NCBI RefSeq assembly: GCF_001280065.1
Contig: NZ_LGEA01000117.1
Span: 1-42,164 of the forward strand
Length of the DNA: 42,164 nt
Origin: Streptomyces sp. NRRL B-1140
GTDB taxonomy: Bacteria; Actinomycetota; Actinomycetes; Streptomycetales; Streptomycetaceae
Direction: 5' to 3'
In this document: piece after piece, positions 1-6,204 of the stretch
Layout of the letters: every line of letters starts with the position of its first letter
How positions within the stretch are numbered: the first letter of the stretch is position 1
Program-made: the position numbers and the translations under genes
Notes under the pieces: model-generated
What the model was told of the DNA's origin: nothing
Database searches by the model: none
Seen by the model: only the letters and a program-made list of their open reading frames with translations

Positions 1-130
1 CCCGCTTTCGCGTTTCCCTTTCCGGCGGTTCCGACTCTATCAGATCCTTTCGGGCCTGATCCCCGGTCAGCGGGGTTTGTCTTTGCGGCTGTTGGGCCGT
101 TCCGACGAGTGAGACTTTAGCGGATTCCCC
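1..130 (-). promoter_or_regulatory. rRNA operon leader/promoter region (16S gene beyond left edge)
   Basis: Read on the minus strand, bases 60 to 1 contain GATCTGATAGAGTCGGAA followed by an A/G-rich stretch with AAAGGGAAACGCGAAAGC. I recognise this as the leader in front of Streptomyces 16S rRNA genes. Two -10-like boxes are visible on this strand, TAAAGT at 119-114 and TAGAGT at 39-34, in line with the several tandem promoters of these operons. The identification rests on memory of the leader sequence. The 16S gene itself is not in the window, so this is a strong suggestion rather than proof. The short minus-strand ORF here has no credible ribosome binding site. Confidence 0.6.
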
Positions 131-361
131 GGCTCCCGAGCGAATCGGGGGCCGCGTCCTTTCGAACGGGGATTCCTCATTCCGTAAATACACATGCCAA
201 TGCAGCGACGGCAGACGTACTGCGCGGCGTTGAATGGTGGGTACTTGCGGAGTGGCCGCCCGGGGACCGACCGGAGTCGGCGCTCACGTCGGGCAACTCG
301 GAGAACACTACGGATGGGGGTAGGGCGTGTCAACTCAGGGGCGGGCGGCACTCCCGGGGCG

Positions 362-367
362 TAGCCT
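362..367 (+). promoter_or_regulatory. -10 box for the trp leader transcript
   Basis: TAGCCT fits the Streptomyces TANNNT -10 pattern and ends 7 nt before the ATG of the leader peptide. A transcript starting there would begin at the A of the ATG, which explains the missing Shine-Dalgarno sequence. I see no clear -35 box. Inference from sequence only. Confidence 0.4.
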
Positions 368-374
368 GGGCTTC

Positions 375-416
375 ATGACGACGCGTACGTGCACCCGGCT
401 GTGGTGGGCCGCCTGA
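375..416 (+). CDS. Trp leader peptide (attenuator)
   Basis: A 13-codon ORF, MTTRTCTRLWWAA, has two adjacent TGG (Trp) codons at 402-407 just before the TGA at 414-416. It lies 125 nt upstream of a tryptophanyl-tRNA synthetase gene and overlaps the first arm of a set of competing hairpins, so it is placed to sense charged tRNA-Trp through ribosome stalling. There is no ribosome binding site, and the start is probably leaderless. In S. coelicolor the indolmycin-resistant TrpRS gene is known to be controlled by ribosome-mediated attenuation. The same arrangement is visible here. Confidence 0.85.
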   Translation: MTTRTCTRLWWAA

Positions 417-474
417 CGGCGGCCGCGCTCACGTACGCACTCAACGGCCGCCGCTTCGGCGGCCGTTTTCGTTT
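406..474 (+). promoter_or_regulatory. Ribosome-mediated transcription attenuator of trpS
   Basis: Four segments are readable. Segment 1 (407-413, over the second Trp codon and the end of the leader ORF) pairs with segment 2 (418-424). Segment 2 extended (417-425, CGGCGGCCG) is an exact complement of segment 3 (445-453), forming an antiterminator. Segment 3 (443-453) pairs with segment 4 (457-467) in an 11-bp terminator stem with a CTT loop, followed by TTCGTTT. Segments 2 and 4 share the same 9-mer, so the two folds exclude each other. A ribosome stalled at the Trp codons would cover segment 1 and free segment 2, giving read-through when Trp-tRNA is low or TrpRS is inhibited. Confidence 0.85.
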
Positions 475-541
475 CTCCCTCCCGGAACCACGGAGGGGCG
501 GCCGCCCGGGGCGGCGGTCCCGACCGGGAGGTGGAGGAGAG

Positions 542-1570
542 ATGACGCGGGTCTTCAGCGGGGTCAAGCCGACGGGACATCTGACGCTGGGGAACTATCT
601 GGGGGCCATGCGGCGGTGGGCCGCCGTGGACCAGCACGAGGCGGAGGCGTTGTTCTGTGTCGTCGATCTGCACGCACTGACCGTGGACCACGATCCCGCG
701 CGGGTGCTGAGGCTGAGCCGGCAGTCGGCGACGCTGCTGCTGGCGGCCGGTCTGGATCCGCGACTGTGCACGGTGTTCGTGCAGAGCCATGTGGACGAGC
801 ACGCCCGGCTGTCGTACGTGCTGGAGTGCGTGGCCACCGACGGTGAGATGCGGCGGATGATCCAGTACAAGGAGAAGGCCGCGCGGGAGCAGCGGCGGGG
901 CGGGAGCGTGCGGCTGTCGCTGCTGACGTATCCCGTGCTGATGGCGGCGGACATCCTGGCGTACGGGGCCGACGCGGTACCGGTCGGGGACGATCAGCGG
1001 CAGCACGTGGAGCTCGCACGGGACATCGCCGTGCGGTTCAACCAGCGGTACGGGCACACGTTCGTGGTGCCGCGGGCCACGCGGCCGGAGGTGGCGGCGC
1101 GGGTGATGAACCTGCAGGAGCCGGCGTCGAAGATGGGCAAGAGCGACGACGTCGGGCCGGGGATCGTCTATCTGCTGGACGAGCCGGACGTGGTGCGCAA
1201 GAAGGTCATGCGGGCGGTGACCGACAGCGGGCGGGAGGTCGTCTACGACCGGGAGGACCGGCCGGGGCTCGCGAATCTGCTGGAGATCCTCGCCGCGTGC
1301 ACCGGTGGGGCTCCTGAGGAGCTGGCCGGGGCGTACACGTCGTACGGGGATCTGAAGAGGGACACCGCCGAGGCCGTGGTCGAGGTGCTCCGGCCCCTTC
1401 GGGAGAGGCACAAGGAGTTGTGCGCGGATCCCGCGTATGTGGAAGGGGTGCTGCGGGAGGGGGCCGAGCGGGCTCGGGGGATGGCCCGGCCGACGGTGGA
1501 TGCCGCGTATCGGGCGATCGGGCTGCTGCCGGCCGTGCCGGAGGCGGCCGGGGCCGTGGTGACGGTCTGA
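542..1570 (+). CDS. trpS: Tryptophanyl-tRNA synthetase, auxiliary type
   Basis: This 342-aa class Ic synthetase charges tRNA-Trp using Trp and ATP in the cytosol. The start ATG 542 follows GGAGGAGAG and aligns with the N-terminus of bacterial TrpRS; the longer upstream frame would run through the attenuator and is rejected. The signature PTGHLTLGN is at residues 10-18 and the KMSKS-type loop KMGKS at 197-201. Residue 9 is Lys, where I recall Gln in the B. stearothermophilus enzyme (FSGVKPTG against FSGIQPSG). Attenuator control suggests the inducible, indolmycin-tolerant second TrpRS of Streptomyces, with a housekeeping copy expected elsewhere. Function is certain; resistance is inferred. Confidence 0.95.
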   Translation: MTRVFSGVKPTGHLTLGNYLGAMRRWAAVDQHEAEALFCVVDLHALTVDHDPARVLRLSRQSATLLLAAGLDPRLCTVFVQSHVDEHARLSYVLECVATDGEMRRMIQYKEKAAREQRRGGSVRLSLLTYPVLMAADILAYGADAVPVGDDQRQHVELARDIAVRFNQRYGHTFVVPRATRPEVAARVMNLQEPASKMGKSDDVGPGIVYLLDEPDVVRKKVMRAVTDSGREVVYDREDRPGLANLLEILAACTGGAPEELAGAYTSYGDLKRDTAEAVVEVLRPLRERHKELCADPAYVEGVLREGAERARGMARPTVDAAYRAIGLLPAVPEAAGAVVTV

Positions 1571-1583
1571 GGTGACGCCGGTG

Positions 1584-1610
1584 CGGGGGCGGGTGGTGGG
1601 CCCGCCCCCG
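1584..1610. terminator. Bidirectional terminator between trpS and proC
   Basis: A 10-bp perfect GC stem (CGGGGGCGGG / CCCGCCCCCG) with a 7-nt loop sits between the convergent stop codons of trpS (1570) and proC (1616). There is no T-tract, which is usual in Streptomyces. Confidence 0.7.
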
Positions 1611-1615
1611 GGTGG

Positions 1616-2428
1616 TCAGCTGTTGTTGCCGGAGGCCAGGGCGCGGCTGCGGTCGCGGGCGGCTTCGAGGGCGGCGATGAGGGCGGCCCGTACGCCGTGG
1701 TTCTCCAGTTCGCGGATGGCGTTGATCGTCGTGCCGGCGGGGGACGTGACGTTCTCGCGGAGCTTGACCGGGTGTTCGCCGCTGTCGCGGAGCATCGTCG
1801 CGGCGCCGATGGCGGACTGGACGATGAGGTCGTGGGCCTTGTCGCGGGGCAGGCCGAGGAGGATGCCGGCGTCGGTCATGGCTTCGACCAGGTAGAAGAA
1901 GTAGGCCGGGCCGGAGCCGGAGAGGGCGGTGCAGGCGTCCTGCTGGGACTCGGGGACGCGGAGCGTCTTGCCGACGGCGCCGAAGATCTCCTCGGTGTGG
2001 GCGAGGTGGTCGGCGGTGGCGTGGGTGCCCGCGGAGATGACGGACATCGCCTCGTCGACGAGGGCGGGGGTGTTCGTCATGACGCGGACGACCGGGGTGT
2101 CGGGAGCGAGGCGCTCCTCGAAGTAGGCCGTGGGGATGCCGGCGGCGCCGCTGATGACCAGGCGGTCGGCGGGGACGTGGGGGGCGAGCTCGTCGAGGAG
2201 GGTGCCCATGTCCTGCGGCTTGACCGTGAGGATCAGGGTGTCGGCGGTCTTGGCGGCCTCGGGGTTGGTGACCGGGGTGACGCCGTAGCGGCTGCGGAGT
2301 TCCTCGGCTCGTTCCTGGCGGCGGGCGGTGACCAGGAGGTCGGACGGGGTCCAGCCGGCGCGGATCATTCCGCTGAGCAGGGCTTCGCCGATCTTGCCGG
2401 TGCCGAGGACTGCGACTTTCTGGGTCAT
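1616..2428 (-). CDS. proC: Pyrroline-5-carboxylate reductase
   Basis: The 270-aa enzyme catalyses the last step of proline synthesis, NAD(P)H-dependent reduction of 1-pyrroline-5-carboxylate. The N-terminus MTQKVAVLGTGKIGEALL carries the GxGxxG dinucleotide-binding fold. The C-terminal half contains the family signature around ALSGSGPAYFFYLVEAM, followed by the helical dimerisation domain. Length matches the family. The start at 2428 is preceded by a GGAGG element; upstream in-frame starts lack family similarity. It stands alone, convergent with trpS. Confidence 0.95.
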   Translation of the reverse strand: MTQKVAVLGTGKIGEALLSGMIRAGWTPSDLLVTARRQERAEELRSRYGVTPVTNPEAAKTADTLILTVKPQDMGTLLDELAPHVPADRLVISGAAGIPTAYFEERLAPDTPVVRVMTNTPALVDEAMSVISAGTHATADHLAHTEEIFGAVGKTLRVPESQQDACTALSGSGPAYFFYLVEAMTDAGILLGLPRDKAHDLIVQSAIGAATMLRDSGEHPVKLRENVTSPAGTTINAIRELENHGVRAALIAALEAARDRSRALASGNNS

Positions 2429-2532
2429 GGCGCGGGGTGCCTCCGAAGGGTGCGTCGTCCGGGGTCCATCCTCGCACCGGGGAGTGGGGGACGGCTCGGG
2501 TGTCCGCTGGGCGGGATGTCGCGCCGGGCCGG

Positions 2533-3312
2533 CTACGCCGTCCGGCGCCTCAGGGTCGCGGCGCCCAGGGTCAGGACCAGGAGGGCGCAGCCGGCGACGA
2601 TCAGGGTGTCCCGGACGAAGGTGGCGGTCATGTCGCTGTGGTGCAGGACCTCGTTCATGCCGTCGACGGCGTAGGACATGGGCAGGACGTCGGAGAGGGC
2701 CTCCAGGGCCGGGTGCATGTTGTCGCGTGGGGTGAACAGCCCGCACAGGAGGAGCTGGGGGAAGATCACCGCCGGCATGAACTGGACCGCCTGGAATTCC
2801 GAGGCCGCGAAGGCCGAGACGAAGAGGCCGAGGGCCGTGCCGAGGAGGGCGTCGAGGAGGGCCACCAGGAGGAGGAGCCAGGGGCTGCCGGTGACGTCGA
2901 GGCCGAGGAACCAGACGGCGAGGCCGGTGGCCAGGGCGGACTGGATGATCGCGAGGGTGCCGAAGGCGAGGGCGTAGCCGGCGATGAGGTCGCCCTTGCC
3001 GAGGGGCATGGCGAGGAGGCGTTCGAGGGTGCCTGAGGTGCGTTCGCGCAGGGTGGCGATGGACGTCACCAGGAACATCGTGATGAGCGGGAAGATGCCG
3101 AGGAGGGACGCGCCGATGCCGTCGAAGGTGCGGGGGCTGCCGTCGAAGACGTAGCGCAGCAGGAGCAGCATCACGCAGGGGATGAGGACCAGCAGCGCGA
3201 TGGTGCGGGGGTCGTGGGTGAGCTGGCGCAGGACCCTGGCCGCGGTGGCGGTGGTGCGGGAGGCGTTCAGGGCCCTGGGTGGGGTGGTCGTCCTGGGCGG
3301 GGTGGTGGTCAT
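2533..3312 (-). CDS. ABC-2 type transporter permease
   Basis: A 259-aa integral membrane protein with about six hydrophobic segments (for example around residues 38-58, 67-87, 112-135, 142-165, 172-192 and 228-250) and the ABC-2 permease layout of drug or lipid exporters. Its ATG overlaps the stop of the ATPase gene (ATGA at 3309-3312), so the two are translationally coupled and should form one exporter. Substrate is unknown; such small two-gene Streptomyces exporters are often linked to daunorubicin-type resistance systems, but nothing here identifies the cargo. Confidence 0.88.
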   Translation of the reverse strand: MTTTPPRTTTPPRALNASRTTATAARVLRQLTHDPRTIALLVLIPCVMLLLLRYVFDGSPRTFDGIGASLLGIFPLITMFLVTSIATLRERTSGTLERLLAMPLGKGDLIAGYALAFGTLAIIQSALATGLAVWFLGLDVTGSPWLLLLVALLDALLGTALGLFVSAFAASEFQAVQFMPAVIFPQLLLCGLFTPRDNMHPALEALSDVLPMSYAVDGMNEVLHHSDMTATFVRDTLIVAGCALLVLTLGAATLRRRTA

Positions 3313-4139
3313 CGGGTCGTCTCCTTCGTGCGGGGTGCTGCCTTCGCCTCGTCGACCAGGTGGAGGAAGGCCTCCTCGACCGTGTCGGTGCCGGTGCGGG
3401 CGCGCAGGGCGTCGGGGGTGTCGTCGGCCAGGAGTTCGCCGTCGCGCATGAGGAGGAGGCGGTGGCAGCGTTCGGCCTCGTCCATGACGTGGGAGGAGAC
3501 CAGGAGAGTGGCGCCGCGGGCGGTCGCGATGTCGTCGAAGAGGTTCCAGAGGTCGCGGCGCAGGACCGGGTCGAGGCCGACGGTCGGTTCGTCGAGGACG
3601 AGCAGGTCGGGCGTGCCGAGGAGGGCGACGGCGAGGGAGACGCGGTTGCGCTGGCCGCCGGAGAGGTTGCCGGCGAGGGAGTCGGCGTGGGTGGTGAGGT
3701 CGACGTCGGCTATGGCCCGGGTGACGTCCTCGGCACGGCGGTCGGCGGCTGCCCGGCCGGGGTTCAGGATCGCGGCGAAGTAGTCCAGGTTCTGGCGGAC
3801 GGTCAGGTCGTCGTAGACGGACGGGGCCTGGGTGACGTAGCCGATGCGGGTGCGCAGGGTGGGGTGGCCGGCGGGGTGGCCGAGGACGTCGAGGGTGCCG
3901 GTGACCTTGGCCTGGGTGCCGACGAGGGCGCGCATGAGGGTCGACTTGCCGCAGCCGGAGGGGCCGAGGAGACCGGTGATCTGGCCTCGGGGAACGGTGA
4001 AGCCGAGGTTGCGCAGGACGGTGCGGGTGCCGCGGGTGACGCTGAGGTGCTCGGCGTGGACGGCTGGGGTGTGCGGTGTCGGCGGACGGTCGGGGGCGGG
4101 GCCCGGGCGTGGTGAGCTCCCGGGAGCATTATTCATCAT
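3309..4139 (-). CDS. ABC transporter ATP-binding protein
   Basis: A 276-aa nucleotide-binding subunit. Walker A is GPSGCGKST at residues 59-66, with the signature NLSGGQRNRVSLA and Walker B DLLVLDEPTVGLDP, followed by a switch-type SSHVMDEA. The start ATG at 4139 is one of two in tandem (4139 and 4136). It lies inside a large inverted repeat and 7 nt after a -10 box, with no ribosome binding site, so the mRNA is probably leaderless. The longer upstream frame overlaps the methyltransferase gene and has no family similarity. The first roughly 25 residues are a Pro-rich extension. Confidence 0.92.
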   Translation of the reverse strand: MMNNAPGSSPRPGPAPDRPPTPHTPAVHAEHLSVTRGTRTVLRNLGFTVPRGQITGLLGPSGCGKSTLMRALVGTQAKVTGTLDVLGHPAGHPTLRTRIGYVTQAPSVYDDLTVRQNLDYFAAILNPGRAAADRRAEDVTRAIADVDLTTHADSLAGNLSGGQRNRVSLAVALLGTPDLLVLDEPTVGLDPVLRRDLWNLFDDIATARGATLLVSSHVMDEAERCHRLLLMRDGELLADDTPDALRARTGTDTVEEAFLHLVDEAKAAPRTKETTR

Positions 4140-4175
4140 GCGATGAATAATGCTCCCGGGGGTTGGGTGCGTCAA
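4119..4175 (-). promoter_or_regulatory. Promoter and operator palindrome of the ABC exporter operon
   Basis: On the minus strand, -35 TTGACG (4175-4170), a 17-bp spacer and -10 CATTAT (4152-4147) are followed after 7 nt by the start ATG at 4139. A perfect 19-bp inverted repeat (4119-4137 and 4142-4160, with a 4-nt centre ATGC at 4138-4141) covers part of the spacer, the -10 box and the start codon. The -35 overlaps the stop codon of the upstream methyltransferase. A repressor bound here would block initiation, so operator function is the simplest reading. The repeat could also act as a hairpin ending the methyltransferase transcript, though its A/T-rich core argues for an operator. Confidence 0.7.
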
Positions 4176-5015
4176 GCGGCCGGGGTCTCGGCCAGGAGGA
4201 GGACCACCTCGTAGACCTCCTCCACGAGTCCGTCCGGGAAGGTGCGGAGGAGGTGCTCGCGTTCCGCGGCCAGGAAGGCTGCGGTGCGTTCCGGGTCGTG
4301 CGTGAGGAAGACCGAATGGCTGCCGATGTTGGCGAGGTGGGTGTCGACCGGGACGCGGCGGCTCCAGCGGACCGTTCGGCGGGTGAAGTCGAGGAGGCCG
4401 GTGGGGTCGGCGGCGCGGGCGTTGACGTTGCGCTTCTCCGCGGAGACGTCGATGCGGAAGTGGCGCTCGGTGCGGGTGGCGGCCTCGGCGATCCAGGGGA
4501 CGTCCAGGGCGTCGGTGTTCCACCACAGGGCGAGGGCGCCGCCGGGGCGCAGGACGCGCAGGGCTTCGGGGACGGCTCGGGTGGGGTCGGTCCAGTGCCA
4601 GGCCTGCGCGTAGGTGAGGAGGTCGACGGAGTCGTCGGTGAGGGGGAGGTCGTCGCCGGTGCCGCGGACGATCGGGATGCCCGGGAGGGTGCGGCGGAAC
4701 TGGGCCGCCATGCCGTCACCGGGTTCCACGGCGATGACGTGCGCGCCCCTCGCGTGCAGGAGGGCCGTGGCGATGCCGGTCCCGGCGCCGACGTCCGCGA
4801 CGCGGGTGCCGGTGAGGGGGCGTCCGGTCAGGTCTTCTATCGCGTCGAAGAGGGCCGGGGGGGTAGGAGGGGCGGTTGGCCGCGTACTGGGCCGCGGCGG
4901 CGTTGAAGGAGTGCGCCCGGGCGGAGCGGGCGGGCTCGGAGGTGGGGTGTTCGTCAGGGGGTTCGGGGGCGGGGCGGGCTCCGGTGGGGTGGTGGGCGGA
5001 GGGAGGTGTGGTCAT
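4172..5015 (-). pseudogene. Class I SAM-dependent methyltransferase, frameshifted
   Basis: The reading begins at ATG 5015 and runs through SFNAAAAQYAANRPSYPP, a typical start of the small-molecule methyltransferase family. The SAM-binding part (VADVGAGTGIATALLHARGA, then AVEPGDGM) and the rest to the stop at 4172 lie in another frame. Frames switch at a run of seven G on the plus strand (4857-4863). Removing one base restores PALFDAIEDLTG and a full-length protein of about 280 aa. The gene is either inactivated, variable through the homopolymer, or miscalled. The substrate is unknown. It lies directly upstream of the ABC exporter. Confidence 0.75.
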
Positions 5016-5147
5016 ACGGCCATGGTGGCCGCGGGACGGGGTGGTGAGGGGTGAGATTTCGGTGAGAGCGGCGGGAGTTGGGCGGGGGTGGCCCGGAGGA
5101 GCCGGGGCGGCCCACGAACCGCCGGGATCACTCGACGCAACGAAGCG

Positions 5148-5660
5148 TTACTGGACCCGGCGGCGGTTCTTCGGGTTGCCCGAGCGGCGCGACGTGCGCT
5201 TCTCGTACTGCTTGCGGGCCTCCTCGTACTCCTCGCGGTGCAGCGTCTCGCCGGGTGCCTCGGTGAGGGAGCGGAGGAAGTAGGCGAGGAGGGAACCGAC
5301 GAAGCCGACGGCCAGAAGGCCGCGCAGGGACGCCTGGCGCTCGGGGTCGGGGCGGCTGGTGAAGCCGGCCCGGGTGTGGCGGAAGGCCATCGCGCTGCAG
5401 AGGGCGAACATCGCGACCATGAGGACCGTGACGAAGCCGCCGATCGCGGCGATCCGGAGACCCTGGTAGGCGAGGCGGAGGACGAGGCAGGAGGCACCGG
5501 CGGTGGCCAGGGAGCCGACGGCCACGGCGATACGGCGGGCTGTGTAGCCGCGGTCGTGGTGCAGCCAGGTCGTGCCGAAGAAGCGCAGGGGCTCGGGCCG
5601 GGGGCCGGAGGCCTCGGCCGTGGAGCCCGCGGCGGCAGGGGTGCTGTCTTCTGCACTCAC
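5148..5660 (-). CDS. Small integral membrane protein of unknown function
   Basis: A 170-aa protein with about three transmembrane segments (around residues 42-62, 70-92 and 112-130), a polar N-terminus and a strongly basic C-terminus rich in Arg, Lys and Glu (HREEYEEARKQYEKRTSRR). The GTG start at 5660 lies 6 nt after GATAAT (5672-5667) with no ribosome binding site, so it is probably leaderless. I recognise no family with a known function. The charged tail is probably cytoplasmic. Confidence 0.75.
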   Translation of the reverse strand: MSAEDSTPAAAGSTAEASGPRPEPLRFFGTTWLHHDRGYTARRIAVAVGSLATAGASCLVLRLAYQGLRIAAIGGFVTVLMVAMFALCSAMAFRHTRAGFTSRPDPERQASLRGLLAVGFVGSLLAYFLRSLTEAPGETLHREEYEEARKQYEKRTSRRSGNPKNRRRVQ

Positions 5661-5702
5661 GGGTCGATTATCACCCTCGCCCGGCCGCGGGCTCTGTGCG
5701 GG

Positions 5703-6023
5703 CTATCCGCAGCGCGGACGGACGTAACCGTCGCTGCCGGTGTTCACGTAGGCGTCCGAGACGTACTCGCCGTCGCCGATGTTGTCCCAGATGTTCGAGC
5801 TGCCGTACGGGCCCGCCACGGTGGTGCCGGGCCTCTGGCAGATGATCGTGACCCTGGCTCCTTCGGGCAGGACGCGGACGAGGGCGTAGCCGGTACCGGG
5901 GCCGCTGCGGACGTTCAGGCGGACACCCGGAGCGACGGAGTACGAGCGCAGGGCCGTCGCCGCCATGGTGACGGCTTCTCCCTCGCCTCTGCGTTCGAGT
6001 TCCTCGGTGTGGTCGACGGACAT
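5703..6023 (-). CDS. Bacterial SH3-like domain protein
   Basis: A 106-aa protein with one bacterial SH3-type fold: LNVRSGPGTGYALVRVLPEGARVTIICQ followed by the usual Trp-containing strand (NIWDNI) and GYVRPRCG. These domains often bind cell-wall peptides. No signal peptide is seen at the chosen start (ATG 6023, after GGGGGAGAA), so it may stay in the cytoplasm or use an unusual route. The two Cys residues (C62 and C105) could form a disulfide if exported. Stand-alone gene. Confidence 0.75.
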   Translation of the reverse strand: MSVDHTEELERRGEGEAVTMAATALRSYSVAPGVRLNVRSGPGTGYALVRVLPEGARVTIICQRPGTTVAGPYGSSNIWDNIGDGEYVSDAYVNTGSDGYVRPRCG

Positions 6024-6204
6024 GAAGTTCTCCCCCGTTGAGCCCCACGGCTGGCGTGGGGTCCCGTTGATTCCCGCGCATCACGGCATGCGGCACGTGT
6101 GCGCGACTCGTGCCGGGAGGCTAGCAAGCCGCCTCTGTCCCGCACGAGTCTTCGACTAGGCTCCGTGCGTCGCGCGCGCGGACGAACAGCACGGGGGTGG
6201 TTCC

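Noticed and set aside
67..351. A 94-codon minus-strand ORF
   Set aside because: It lies on the rRNA leader, lacks a ribosome binding site and has no family similarity.
375..541. T-box riboswitch for trpS
   Set aside because: No T-box sequence (TGGNACCGCG type); a leader peptide with Trp codons explains the region better.
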